Source: Canna indica (lineage: Eukaryota; Streptophyta; Magnoliopsida; Zingiberales; Cannaceae). Taken from it: a stretch of 64,000 nucleotides of DNA. Location of the stretch: NCBI GenBank assembly GCA_034359265.1, contig CP136896.1, positions 6,045,501 to 6,109,500 of the forward strand, written 5' to 3'. This document shows positions 10,575-21,185 of this stretch, piece after piece. The notes beneath the pieces were generated by a model. That model saw only the letters and a program-made list of their open reading frames with translations, made no database searches and was not told where the DNA came from. Each line of letters begins with the position of its first letter. The stretch's first letter is position 1. The translations under genes and the position numbers were made by a program.

Positions 10575-10859
10575 TATTGGAGGCAGCGGTATCAACTACC
10601 GCACGTAGTCACATCACATGGGAGATATCAGCTAACATGCCACGTCAGCGTCATTCTAACAACTCTCCACTAATAGCTATTATTCACCACTCTCTTCTGT
10701 TACAGTCGTTTTGATCCTTGCTTCGTTATTGACGATCTGGATCTGAGTCTATATAAGGATGTAATAGCATAATGAAAAGTTTTCGGATATCTGGATCTGA
10801 GCATAATGAAAAGTTTAACATTCTCCTCCTCTCTGTTTTGTTCATTCTTATTTCCATTA
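10575..10859 (+). repeat. 5' LTR copy 2 (285 bp)
   Basis: Same limits and internal duplication as copy 1. PBS follows at 10860. Confidence 0.9.
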
Positions 10860-11172
10860 TGGTATCAGAGCCGATTCCTCAAGCGAGAAGGCTCATCACT
10901 TGATTTTTTTTTCCCTGCAATCGTCTCCGGCGTCACTAGATCGAACGATCCTCTATGACGACCAATGAAACACAACCTGCAGAAGTGGTGAATCCTTTTA
11001 CCAATGGAAGCACGATCATTACCATCAACCCTGCGGCTCAAATGCCGATCAAGTTGTCCGAGAATCCCTGGTTTGAAAATTGGCCTGTTCCTATTTGCAA
11101 ATGGCCAAACCATGGTGCCTGGATTTCGAATGACAACCGGACTGGAATTGGTTATGCCTACATTATAACGAT

Positions 11173-11457
11173 TATTGGAGGCAGCGGTATCAACTACCGC
11201 ACGTAGTCACATCACATGGGAGATATCCGCTCACATGCCACGTCAGCGTCACTCTAACAACTCTCCACTAATAGCTATTATTCACCACTCTCTTCTGTTA
11301 CAGTCGTTTTGATCCTTGCTTCGTTATTGACGATCTGGATCTGAGTCTATATAAGGATGTAATAGCATAATGAAAAGTTTTCGGATATCTGGATCTGAGC
11401 ATAATGAAAAGTTTAACATTCTCCTCCTCTCTGTTTTGTTCATTCTTATTTCCATTA
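11173..11457 (+). repeat. 5' LTR copy 3 (285 bp)
   Basis: Same limits as copy 1, preceded by ACGAT. PBS follows at 11458. Confidence 0.9.
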
Positions 11458-11770
11458 TGGTATCAGAGCCGATTCCTCAAGCGAGAAGGCTCATCACTTG
11501 ATTTTTTTTTCCCTGCAATCGTCTCCGGCGTCACTAGATCGAAGGATCCTCTATGGCGACCAATGAAACACAACCTGCAGAAGTGGTGAATCCTTTTACC
11601 AATGGAAGCACGATCATTACCATCAACCCTGCGGCTCAAATGCCGATCAAGTTGTCCGAGAATCCCTGGTTTGAAAATTGGCCTGTTCCTATTTGCAAAT
11701 GGCCAAACCATAGTGCCTGGATTTCGAATGACAATCGGGCTGGAATTGGTTATGCCTACATTATAACGAT

Positions 11771-12055
11771 TATTGGAGGCAGCAGTATCAACTACCGCAC
11801 GTAGTCACATCACATGGGAGATATCAGCTCACATGCCACGTCAGCGTCACTCTAACAACTCTCCACTAATAGCTATTATTCACCACTCTCTTCTGTTACA
11901 GTCGTTTTGATCCTTGCTTCGTTATTGACGATCTGGATCTGAGTCTATATAAGGATGTAATAGCATAATGAAAAGTTTTCGGATATCTGGATCTGAGCAT
12001 AATGAAAAGTTTAACATTCTCCTCCTCTCTGTTTTGTTCATTCTTATTTCCATTA
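11771..12055 (+). repeat. 5' LTR copy 4 (285 bp)
   Basis: Same limits as copy 1. Differs by a few point changes, such as GGCAGCAGTATC near its start. Confidence 0.9.
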
Positions 12056-12368
12056 TGGTATCAGAGCCGATTCCTCAAGCGAGAAGGCTCATCACTTGAT
12101 TTTTTTTTCCCTGCAATCGTCTCCGGCGTCACTAGATCGAAGGATCCTCTATGGCGACCAATGAAACACAACCTGCAGAAGTGGTGAATCCTTTTACCAA
12201 TGGAAGCACGATCATTACCATCAACCCTGCGGCTCAAATGCCGATCAAGTTGTCCGAGAATCCCTGGTTTGAAAATTGGCATGTTCCTATTTGCAAATGG
12301 CCAAACCATGGTGCCTGGATTTCGAATGACAACCGGGCTGGAATTGGTTATGCCTACATTATAACGAT

Positions 12369-12653
12369 TATTGGAGGCAGCGGTATCAACTACCGCACGT
12401 AGTCACATCACATGGGAGATATCCGCTCACATGCCACGTCAGCGTCACTCTAACAACTCTCCACTAATAGCTATTATTCACCACTCTCTTCTGTTATAGT
12501 CGTTTTGATCCTTGCTTCGTTATTGACGATCTGGATCTGAGTCTATATAAGGATGTAATAGCATAATGAAAAGTTTTCGGATATCTGGATCTGAGCATAA
12601 TGAAAAGTTTAACATTCTCCTCCTCTCTGTTTTGTTCATTCTTATTTCCATTA
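12369..12653 (+). repeat. 5' LTR copy 5 (285 bp), drives the gag-pol unit
   Basis: The copy next to the uninterrupted gag. PBS TGGTATCAGAGC at 12654-12665, gag ATG at 12748. Confidence 0.9.
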
Positions 12654-12747
12654 TGGTATCAGAGCCGATTCCTCAAGCGAGAAGGCTCATCACTTGATTT
12701 TTTTTCCCTGCAATCGTCTCCGGCGTCACTAGATCGAAGGATCCTCT

Positions 12748-15700
12748 ATGGCGACCAATGAAACACAACCTGCAGAAGTGGTGAATCCTTTTACCAATGG
12801 AAGCACGATCATTACCATCAACCCTGCGGCTCAAATGCCGATCAAGTTGTCCGGAAGCAACAACTACATGATGTGGAGAACGCAACTGGATCTTTTATTA
12901 CTTGGGTACGATCTCACTGCCTTCATCGATGGCAGCTCTTCTCGTCCGTCTTCTTCATATCCAAGCTACAAATCATGGACCCGTCAAGATGGATTGATCA
13001 GACATGCCATCATGGCATCTGTTGATCAAACTGTGGCGTCCATAGTGATGACAACTACCACGGCGAGAGAGGCGTGGCTGCGACTGGCTACTCAGTTTGC
13101 CAACAAGTCGCAGTCGCGCATCTACAGTCTTCAAGACAAGCTCTCCAAACTAAACAAAGTAGGTAAATCCATTTCTGATTATTTTGCTAAAGTAAAATCA
13201 ATTGCGGATGAACTTTCAATTGCTGATGCTCCTGTCAATCCATCGGCATTAACCATTAAAATTTTAAGTGGCCTGCGACCGGAGTTTAATGATGTTAGTG
13301 CAGCCATAAGGTCCAGAGATTGTCCTATATCATTAGAAGAGCTTTACGATAAGCTCTTAGGACATGAGAATTTTATCAGCTTGCGTAGTGAACAACCTAC
13401 TGTAATGGCACACTATTCACAGCACTCGAACAACACAGCAAAGCCACCATGGCAAAACAGGAAGGAACAGAACAAATCCGGGTCATTTAAACCACCGAAC
13501 AATCCCAACAACAACAGAACACCAAGGTACTTCAATAAACCAAGACTGCAGTGTCAGATCTGTGAGAAAATTGGACACTCTGCAAGGATTTGCAGAAGCA
13601 GGTTTAATAATGCTGATAGAGTACCACAACTGAACTACTGTGAACAAAACAACAAGTCAACATGGGTTCTAGACTCTGGTGCGACGCACCACGTAACATC
13701 GGAATATGAAAATCTTCAGTCAGCTTCATCTGTTGGCAGTAATCAAGGCATCAACATTGGAGATGGTAACACTATACCGGTTTCTCATTCTGGTATAGTC
13801 TCTCTCTCTCTCCCTCTTTTCACTTGGATGAAGTACTGTATGCTCCATTGATCACTAAGAATCTTATATCTGTTGCAAAATTCTGCATTCAAAATCAAGT
13901 ATCGGTTGAATTCTTCCCTGACTGCTTTGTGGTGAAGGATCTGAATACAGGTTCTCCTCTAGCTCACGGCCAGAATAAAGGCGACCTGTATGAATGGAGT
14001 AATGCACAGCCTTCTGCCATGGTCTCCATCTCGTCGAACAAACCTTCTATCACCACTTGGCATCGACGTCTAGGACATCCGCATTGTAAAGTTCTCCACT
14101 CTACATTAAATAATTTCAAGCTTCCTTTCACTTCTGCAGATATGGAACACTGTATTGCGTGTTCGTGTAATAAAAGTCATAGGATTCTCTTTGTCACTTC
14201 TACTATTAAAAGCAGTCAACCCTTGTAACTGCTCTATTCCGATGTATGGGGTCCTGCCCCTTTAATTTCTTGTGAAGGTCATCGTTATTACGTGATTTTT
14301 GTTGATCACTTCTCGAAATATACATGGCTTTTCCCTATTAAACACAAGTCAGATGTCCTTTCTGTGTTCTCTGCTTTCAAATCTCTAGTGGAGAAATATT
14401 TTAACTTGTCCATTAAAAGCTTATACACTGATGGTGGCGGTGAGTATATTGCTCTCAGTTCCTTTCTAAGTAACCATGGTATTCAACACTTGTGTACCCC
14501 TCCATATACTCCTCAGCGTGTGAGTTTAGCAGAAAGAAAACACCGCCACATCATGGAAACCACACTTACGTTGCTATCACAAGCTTCAGATCCATTAAAA
14601 TATTGGAACTTTGCCTGTTCGATAGCAGTGTATCTCATTAACAGAATGCCAACTTCCACGTTGAAAAACAAGTCACCATATCAATGTCTTTTTGGTGACA
14701 ATCCAAACTACTCCCATTTGAAAAATTTTGGGTGTTTGTGCTTCCCCTGGCTGAAGCCATATGCACAAAACAAGTTTGGACCAAAATCCAAACCTTGTGT
14801 TTTCCTTGGATACTCAATCAAACACCATTGCTATATCTGCCTTGAACCCAGCACCTCTCAAACCTTCCTTTCCCGACATGTTGAATTTATTGAGAACACT
14901 TTTCCTTTCTCTTCCATCTCAACTTCATCACCTCGAGTCACCCAAACAGCTATCAGTTCATGGACAGACATTGCATTTGACATTTGTCAATCAATACCAA
15001 CTGCTCCAAACTCTTGTCCAGGTGTATCCTCAGACATTTGCTCTCCACCGTCCATTGTTCCACCATCTTCAATTCCTATGGTCATTACTCCTTCATCTCA
15101 GGGTGCGGAACCTCTAGCAGCAGCAGGAGAACCTATAACAATCCCGGATTCATCGTGTAACATGGGACCAACTGCTACACGAAGAGTACATACTCGTTCA
15201 CAGTCAAATATATTCAAACCAAGAGTTTCGACAGATTACTCGGCACTCGTGAGCATTGCCTGTTCACTGCCAGTTCCAAATACTTACAAACAGGCTGTAC
15301 AATACCCAGAATGGAAACATGCGATGCAACAGGAGATTGATGCATTGATTAAGCGTAACACATGGTCACTAGTTCCTGCAGATAAAGCACAGAACATAGT
15401 TGGATGCCGCTGGATTTTTCGAATAAAACAAAAGCTAGATGGCTCAGTTGATAGATTTAAAGGAAGACTTGTGGCAAAAGGCTTCCATCAAAGGCCTGGT
15501 ATTGATTTTAAATCAACCTTTAGTCCAGTGATCAAACAAACTACTATATGCTTAATCTTAAGCTTGGCGTCCAAGAAACACTGGGATATGTTCCAGCTTG
15601 ACGTCAACAATGAGTTCCTTCATGGAACATTTCATGAAGAAGTTTTTATGGAGCAGCCACCGGGATTCATCAGCTCTGACCATCCAAATCATGTGTGCAA

Positions 15701-16847
15701 GCTGAATAAAGCCATTTATGGCTTAAGGCAAGCCCCCCAAGCCTGGTTCAACGAGCTGAAAAATTACTTAATATCTCTTGGCTTTCATAATTCTGCATCT
15801 GATACTTCTTTGTTTATATTAAAGAACAATTGTTCAATTACACTACTGTTGTTGTACGTCGATGATATCATATTAACAGGGTCTTCAAAAGAGAAAATGT
15901 CAGACATATATGAGAAGCTATCTATGCGCTTCTCTCTCAAGGAGATCCAGCCACTAAGCTACTTCCTCGGCATTGAAGTAAGTAGGACAACATTCGGAGT
16001 CATCCTGTCACAGCAGAAGTACACCGCAGATCTTCTGTGCAAATTCAACATGCACGAGTGCAATAGCATCAAAACAACCATGTCGGCTTCAGTTAAGTTG
16101 ACTGTCAATGATGGCTCTCAACCTGCGGATTCCAAATTGTTTCAGCAAGTAGTTGGAGCTCTACAGTACCTGACGTTTACAAGACCAGATATTAGTTATG
16201 CAGTAAACAAGCTGTCTCAATACATGCATAACCCAACAATAACTCAGTGGCAATGCTGCAAACGAGTTCTAAGGTATCTGCGAGGTACCTCTAATCTGGG
16301 CATTCTACTAAATTCAAGCAACAAGTTTAATCTGGAAGCTTACTCGGATTCCAACTAGGGAGGCGATCTTGATGATCGGAAGTCCACTGGTGCTTGTAAC
16401 ATATTCCTCGGCAATTCTCCAATAAGCTGGAGCTCAAAAAAACAAAGAAGCATTTCAAGGTCGTCGACGGAAGCCGAGTACAAAGCACTCGCTAACACAG
16501 CAGCAGAGGTACAGTGGATAACTCACCTTATAAATGAACTTGATTACTTCCACTTCTCTATTCCGACAATCTATTGTGACAATCTCGGTGCTACAATACT
16601 GACAAATCAACCAAGCAGCCATAGTAGGATGAAGCATGTGGAGTTAGATTTCCATTTTGTTCGGGATCGAGTTCAAGCTAAACTTCTCTCTGTTCAGCAC
16701 ATACCAGCAGCTCTACAGTTGGCTGATACTTTAACAAAACCTACATTGACTGCTACTTTTATTGACCATCGGATCAAGATGGGCATCGTTGAACGGCCCA
16801 TCTTGCGGGGGGATATTGGAGGCAGCGGTATCAACTACCGCACGTAG
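12748..16847 (+). pseudogene. Copia gag-pol polyprotein, three lesions
   Basis: Gag starts at 12748 (MATNETQPAE). A CCHC zinc knuckle CQICEKIGHSARIC lies at about 13549-13593 and the protease motif WVLDSGATHH at about 13660-13690. A frameshift falls in a CT-rich tract near 13800-13830. The HHCC integrase finger spans about 14058-14165. A TAA at about 14226-14228 interrupts PL-LLYSDVWGP. The integrase core, RT (QLDVNNEFLHG, YVDDIILTG near 15855) and RNase H follow. A TAG at 16356-16358 replaces the usual tryptophan in SDSN-GGDLDDRKSTG. The frame then runs into the 3' LTR to 16847. The integrase signature reads TPQRVSLAERKH rather than TPQQNGLAERKH. So the open protein is lightly damaged and recently active by appearance. 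Confidence 0.93.
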
Positions 16848-17074
16848 TCACATCACATGGGAGATACCAGCTCACATGCCACGTCAGCGTCACTCTAACA
16901 ACTCTCCACTAATAGCTATTATTCACCACTCTCTTCTGTTACAGTCGTTTTGATCCTTGCTTCGTTATTGATGATCTGGATCTGAGTCTATATAACGATG
17001 TAATAGCTTGATCAAGCATAATGAAAAGTTTAACATTCTCCTCCTCTCTATTTTGTTCATTCTTATTTCCATTA
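16814..17074 (+). repeat. 3' LTR of the copia element (261 bp)
   Basis: Starts TATTGGAGGC after the purine tract and ends TTTCCATTA before ACGAT. It is 24 bp shorter than the 5' copies: where they have a second GCATAATGAAAAGTTT plus TCGGATATCTGGATCTGA, this one reads GCTTGATCAAGC. Several point differences distinguish it from all five 5' LTRs. Confidence 0.9.
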
Positions 17075-17079
17075 ACGAT

Positions 17080-17505
17080 CAGCGTTATTTTTCCTCTTCA
17101 TGGCTGCCTAAGGTAAAGTAGTACTTCTTGTGTTTTGTGAGAGGTGAAAATACAATTGTACCCTCATTTATGATTTCTTACGATCATTTGAATCCATAGC
17201 ATTTGTTGTTATTATAATATTATTAATAGTTTCAAATTATTATAATATGATACTTATAAATCAAATTTATTTGTTTTACTATTAGTTGTATTAATCATAA
17301 AATTATATTGTATTATAGAAATATATAATAGTTCCAAATAAATAGGAGGACAGATTAGTCATTTAAAGGTTACTTCCTAGAACATACATAGTTGAACCAA
17401 ATAAGATGTGAAAAATTAATTGATTTAATTATAGGAAACCGTCGCTATTTTTGTACCTTCCATGAAGTAAAAATGGTAAATAAATTCATGAGAAGTATAA
17501 TATTT
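17080..17505. other. Short LINE remnant then AT-rich DNA
   Basis: The first ~35 bp continue the LINE relic broken by the copia insertion. The remainder is AT-rich with no frame of note. Confidence 0.4.
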
Positions 17506-17516
17506 GTTATACCCGC

Positions 17517-17577
<61 letters not shown>

Positions 17578-18240
17578 TTATGTATGTTGATTCCAGCGGG
17601 TTGTGCGTGACGCGAGATGGCACGTGCATGTTTGATTGGTAGCGCCTAACTTGAGGTGAGACCCATTTACTTTAGAATTTCCTTAATTTTGTGTTATTGG
17701 TTGTGCTTAGTTTATGTGTCATGATGGAATTAAAGAGGACTTCAAGTGGAGTTCGAAGGTCCAACCAGAGTTTGATTCGGGTTAGAACCGAGTAAGTTAG
17801 AACGAGTTTAGTGAGTCACTTAAGATAGAGGATAGTTTAGTAATTTCGGCCAATTAAATAAAAATATATATTTGGGGCATCGTATAGCTGTTACAGCCGC
17901 ACGAAAATTGAGACAAAAAAAGAGAGGCGAGCGAGGCTTGGGGTGGAGGAGAAGATCGGCCGGAATTCGCGAGGGAATCGAAGATTGGACGTCACAAAGA
18001 GAGGATCTCGTTTTCCTTCTGATCCTTCTTTTTCGATGAGTGATTCTCTTCCCAATCTCTAGTAGGTTCTCATGGCTGCCGATCCTTATCGTGGAGGATG
18101 TAAAATTTGAAATTTTCTTGGTTGGTCTTTAAATTCAAGATTAGTTCATTGATTTGGTTGTTCGTGTTTTGGAATTACTTGTTCTTGGAGCTTGGTATGT
18201 AGCAGCAGCCCTAGGCATACCCTTGTGCTCTAGGGCCGGT
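17506..18240. repeat. Possible gypsy-type LTR fragment with an ATT microsatellite
   Basis: The word TGTTATACCCGC at 17506 resembles the starts of Ty3/gypsy LTRs and is followed by an AAT/ATT run at about 17517-17579. The later GAGGCGAGCGAGGCTTGGGG and GATCGGCCGGAATTCGCGAG blocks are GC-rich, as in transcribed LTR or leader regions. No second LTR, PBS or target duplication was found, so a solo LTR or an unrelated gene leader are both possible. Confidence 0.3.
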
Positions 18241-18579
18241 CAAATATTGTAAAGGGGGAGGGTGAAGAACAAATTCTAGTTTGGCAAAATTATAGTAGTG
18301 TTAATTTCGAGTTTTGCTTGGCTAAATGCATGCTAAAATGTTATTTTGAAATTAGAAAATTTCTTTGTGATGTTAGCCGAATATTCCTTAAGGTTTGTGG
18401 GGTGGGAATATGTTGTTTTCATATGAAAATTATCCTTGTTGAAGTCTATTGATATAATGACTGAAATTACCTAGTTATATATGCTGAAATTGATACAAGA
18501 AGTGCTAAAATTTCATGATACGATATGTTGAGATTATCCATTTATATAATTTAGAATTTCCTGACATAGTATGCTGAAA

Positions 18580-19008
18580 TTACCTGTTTATATAATGTCT
18601 TCTCATACCCCTTCTCCTAACCCTCCCCATGATGAACATCCCTAATTGGAATGTAAAGGGGGGGGCTTGTAGGAACCTGTTAGAGAATATCTCACCAGTC
18701 AAATGAAATAATCTCACCTTAAAGTTATTGTTTTTCAAGAAACCCATTTAGATGATCAAGCCTCCAATAAATTAATCAATTCCTTTAGTAGAGCTTGGAA
18801 GGGTGCTTTTCATCGTAGTAATGGTGCCTCATGTGACATCTTAATTGCTTGACATTCTGACTTTGTACAAACTTAAATTATTATTATTTTTTAAAAAATT
18901 ATTCATGTTGTTCTTAAAATTGATTATGCTTAGCCCTTTCTTCTTTCTGGTACTTATGCTAGCACCGATCCTACTGTTCGCAATTTTTTATGGAATGAGC
19001 TTGCTAAT
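18580..19008 (+). mobile_element. LINE fragment, endonuclease N-terminal part
   Basis: Translation shows MNIPNWNVKGGG, then VIVFQETHLDDQASNKLI and TYASTDPTVRNFLWNELAN. These match residue by residue in style the LINE at 60.2-64 kb (MNILNWNVREGW, LCILQETHLDNNKSSKLI). This is the apurinic endonuclease start of ORF2. Stops and frameshifts are present. The reading is cut at CTAAT 19004-19008 by the TRIM/TR-GAG insertion and resumes at 20513. Confidence 0.8.
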
Positions 19009-19175
19009 TGTCACAACCCGCTCGATGGGATAACTAACCCATTAACTTCATCGGCCAACTTATTGGCCTAATTAAAATGCTTAAGCTGAAGTTGATGGTA
19101 GCACACTCATCAAGCCTTATAAGCCAACACCACATCCAACATATTTTCGATGTGGGACTAAATCGGGGTATTACA
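19009..19175 (-). repeat. TRIM/TR-GAG LTR A (167 bp)
   Basis: Plus strand TGTCACAACC... to ...GGTATTACA. Confidence 0.88.
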
Positions 19176-19365
19176 ATCTCCCCCACTTATGCCTTGACGT
19201 CCTCGTCAAGATCCAACTCAAGTCTAACACATAGCCCGGAATCACACCCAAGTCGTCGGCATGTGAGGCCTAGCCTAGTAGCGGCTCCACCCCATCACCT
19301 GAGCAGCCCTTTCTCACATAGGCTCCCTCACCATGCCTAGAACTAGGTATTGCTCTGATACCATT

Positions 19366-19532
19366 TGTTATAACCCGCGTGATGGGATAACTGACCCATC
19401 AACTTCATCGGCCAACTTATTGGCCTAATTAAAATGCTTAAGCTGAAGTTGATAGTAGTACACCCATCAAGCCTTATAAACCAAGGCCACATCCAACATA
19501 CTCTCGATGTGGGACTAAATCAGGGTATTACA
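19366..19532 (-). repeat. TRIM/TR-GAG LTR B, shared middle copy (167 bp)
   Basis: Plus strand TGTTATAACC... to ...GGTATTACA. Serves both internal segments. Confidence 0.88.
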
Positions 19533-19698
19533 ATCTTCCTCACTTATGTCTTGACGTCCTCGTCAAGATCCAACTCGAGTCTAACACATAGCCCAGAATC
19601 ACACTCAAGTCGACAGTATGTGAGGCCTAGCCTAGTAGCGGCTCCACCCCATCACTTGGGCAGCCCAATACACCAAAGGCCCGCTCCACCTCGCGGAC

Positions 19699-20187
19699 TC
19701 ACGACTGAGCCACTGCAGGGTCGGTGGTCCCAGAAAAACTATCGAATTTGTCTCTCCCTAGGCACAGAAACTGATTCAGACGGTTCATCTTCCGCCTCTC
19801 GAGAGACTCAGGCTGTACTGGGTCATACTGAGCTACTGGCTGCGGCTGCACCGGTGAATCATCTGAAGACTCTCCATCAGATATCTCAGAAGGTGTATCC
19901 TCACTATAAGCTGAGTCAGAATCGGACTGCTGCTGAGGCTTCACCCACTCGGTCTGTCCTCTCGCTCGGCCACCCCGAGTGCTACTCTGGTTGGGCCTAC
20001 GGCTCGAGCGTGCCCGACGCTGAAACTGAGCCAAAGGAACATCATCCGCCAGGTCTGGCTCGACTCTGGCCAGAACTGGACTAACCCTCTGAGTCTGTGC
20101 AGCCTGTCTACCGCCTCGACCTCGGCCTCGGCCTCGGCGTCCACCTCTGAAGGCAGTCCTGACACCCGTGCTACCTCTAGCCTCCAT
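19699..20187 (-). pseudogene. Partial gypsy-type gag ORF, 162 codons
   Basis: Starts MEARGSTGVRTAF on the minus strand, about 150 bp after the PBS. The N-terminus is arginine/glycine-rich, then acidic and serine-rich (SDSDSAYSEDTPSEISDGES). It ends in DKFDSFSGTTDPAVAQS, the beginning of the Ty3/gypsy gag domain (F-x-G-x-x-D-P-x-x-A-x-x-W), and stops just where the family would read W. So only the leader and the first residues of the gag domain remain. No protease or RT follows. Elements with short LTRs and only gag are known in plants as TR-GAG. Confidence 0.75.
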
Positions 20188-20345
20188 ATTTCCTAAAAGG
20201 AAAGAATGACTCAGGCTTCACATTCAACCAACAACCAATAATTTAAAAATCAACTTATTATCTTACAGTAAGGTGAAATCTCATCATTAGACCTAAACAC
20301 CCAACAATCCTATGGAGGAGGACGATCCTAAGCTCTGATACCAAG

Positions 20346-20512
20346 TGTCACGACCCGCTCGATGGGATAACTGACCCATCAACTTCATCGGCCAATTTAT
20401 TGGCCTAATTAAAATGCTTAAGCTGAAGTTGATGGTAGCACACCCATCAAGTCTTATAAGCCAACACCACATCCAACATATTTTCGATGTGGAACTAAAT
20501 CGGGGTATTACA
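20346..20512 (-). repeat. TRIM/TR-GAG LTR C (167 bp)
   Basis: Plus strand TGTCACGACC... to ...GGTATTACA, followed by the CTAAT duplication. Confidence 0.88.
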
Positions 20513-21184
20513 CTAATACTGATTTAAATGCTTATCCTTGGATTATTATGTGTGACTTTAATTGTATTTTGCATGCTGGTGATAAATTGGATGGTGGTCC
20601 TTTTAAATTGAATTCATCTATTACTTGTTTTCAAAACTTTATTAGCCATAGTAGTCTTTCAGATATAGGATTTACTAGAAATAAATTCACCTAGACTAAT
20701 AATAGAAAAGAAAATGTTAAAATTCTAATAAGACTTGACATAGTTTTTGCTAATGTAGCTTGGTTGCACTATTTTGATAATTCTTCTGTTCATCATTTAC
20801 CTAGACTCGCTTCAGATCATAGACCTCTTCTAATCTCCATTCCTAATGCTAAACAAAAAAGAAACAAACTTTTTTTCTTTTCAAAAGTTCTGGACTGGGT
20901 ATGATGATTGCAGGGATGTAATTACTTCTGCTTGGCAGTCCCCTACTTATTCTTCCTCCCCATTTAATTTTTCTCAAAAGCTTTTCAAAACTAGATATGC
21001 CCTTAGTATTTGGAACAAGCAGAATTTAGGGAAACTTGAATCTCTCCTTGAATCTACTTTAGGGGATATAGCTCTTCTTGAATCTTTAGAAAGCAATCAA
21101 ATGGGCCCTATTGATATTGATTCCAAACTTAGGAATCTTTACAATAGATTCATTGCCCCCTAAAGACAAATCTGCCTCAAATTA
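20513..21184 (+). mobile_element. LINE fragment, rest of the endonuclease
   Basis: Continues the LINE cut at 19008: NAYPWIIMCDFNCILHAGDK, then ILIRLDIVFANVAWLHYF and ASDHRPLL, the C-terminal endonuclease motifs. The frame at 20846-21163 covers the linker before the RT. Sequence similarity to the LINE at 60.2 kb stops at about 21184, where a foldback element begins. Confidence 0.8.
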
Positions 21185-21185
21185 G

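Larger units (their letters stand above)
10357..12402 (+). other. Four chimeric gag-LINE ORFs of 83 codons
   Basis: ORFs at 10357-10608, 10955-11206, 11553-11804 and 12151-12402. Each starts with the first 36 gag residues (MATNETQPAE..., MTTNETQ in the second) and is fused in frame to the LINE-derived ENPWFENW...ICKWPNH block, ending in GINYRT inside the next LTR. The join keeps both the gag frame and the frame in which the LINE segment looks coding. Each ORF lies downstream of its own LTR promoter and PBS, so translation is possible but undemonstrated. They are by-products of the duplication; no function is proposed. Confidence 0.7.
9865..12852 (+). repeat. Five-unit tandem array of ~598 bp: LINE flank + 5' LTR + PBS + gag start
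   Basis: Units are 9865-10461 (597 bp), 10462-11059, 11060-11657, 11658-12255 (598 bp each) and 12256-12852 (597 bp). Each holds 113 bp of LINE flank ending in ACGAT, a 285-bp LTR, the primer-binding site TGGTATCAGAGC and the leader, and the first 36 gag codons. The first four then jump at gag AAGTTGTCCG back to the LINE word GAGAATCCCTGG; the fifth continues into gag proper. The flank belongs to the insertion site, so the duplication happened after the element inserted. Units are nearly identical, while the single 3' LTR differs, which points to recent expansion by unequal exchange. Confidence 0.93.
9973..17079 (+). mobile_element. Ty1/copia LTR retrotransposon with multiplied 5' end
   Basis: Outer limits are set by the 5-bp duplication ACGAT at 9973-9977 and 17075-17079. 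Inside are five tandem 5' LTR units, a PBS complementary to initiator tRNA-Met (TGGTATCAGAGC, 12654-12665 for the last unit), one gag-pol region (12748-16847), a purine-rich PPT just before 16814 (GCGGGGGGA), and the 3' LTR. Domain order gag, protease, integrase, RT, RNase H is the copia order. It inserted into an older LINE relic. Two stop codons and one frameshift make it non-autonomous as read. Confidence 0.93.
19009..20512 (-). mobile_element. Composite TRIM/TR-GAG retroelement with three 167-bp LTRs
   Basis: Three LTRs of exactly 167 bp lie at 19009-19175, 19366-19532 and 20346-20512. On the minus strand they read TGTAATACCC... to ...ACA. Each internal segment has a PBS beside the right-hand LTR (GCTCTGATACCA at 19352-19363 and 20332-20343, complement of TGGTATCAGAGC) and a purine tract beside the left-hand LTR (plus-strand ATCTCCCCC at 19176). 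The first internal segment is 190 bp with no gene (TRIM type), the second 813 bp with a partial gag (TR-GAG type). CTAAT flanks the whole at 19004-19008 and 20513-20517, so it arrived as one insertion or recombined after insertion. Confidence 0.92.

Noticed and set aside
9865..12852. CRISPR array or satellite centromere repeat
   Set aside because: The units are ~598 bp with LTR, PBS and gag parts, and there are only five. This is plant nuclear DNA.
10282..12885. Repeated 70-82-codon minus-strand frames
   Set aside because: They are the antisense of the tandem LTR/gag units and repeat only because the units repeat.
12748..16847. A retrovirus-like or functional host gene in place of a retrotransposon
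   Set aside because: The domain order, LTRs, PBS and ACGAT duplications identify a plant Ty1/copia element. No envelope gene follows RNase H.
19941..20165. Second minus-strand frame over the gag region
   Set aside because: Shadow of the arginine/glycine-rich gag start in another frame.
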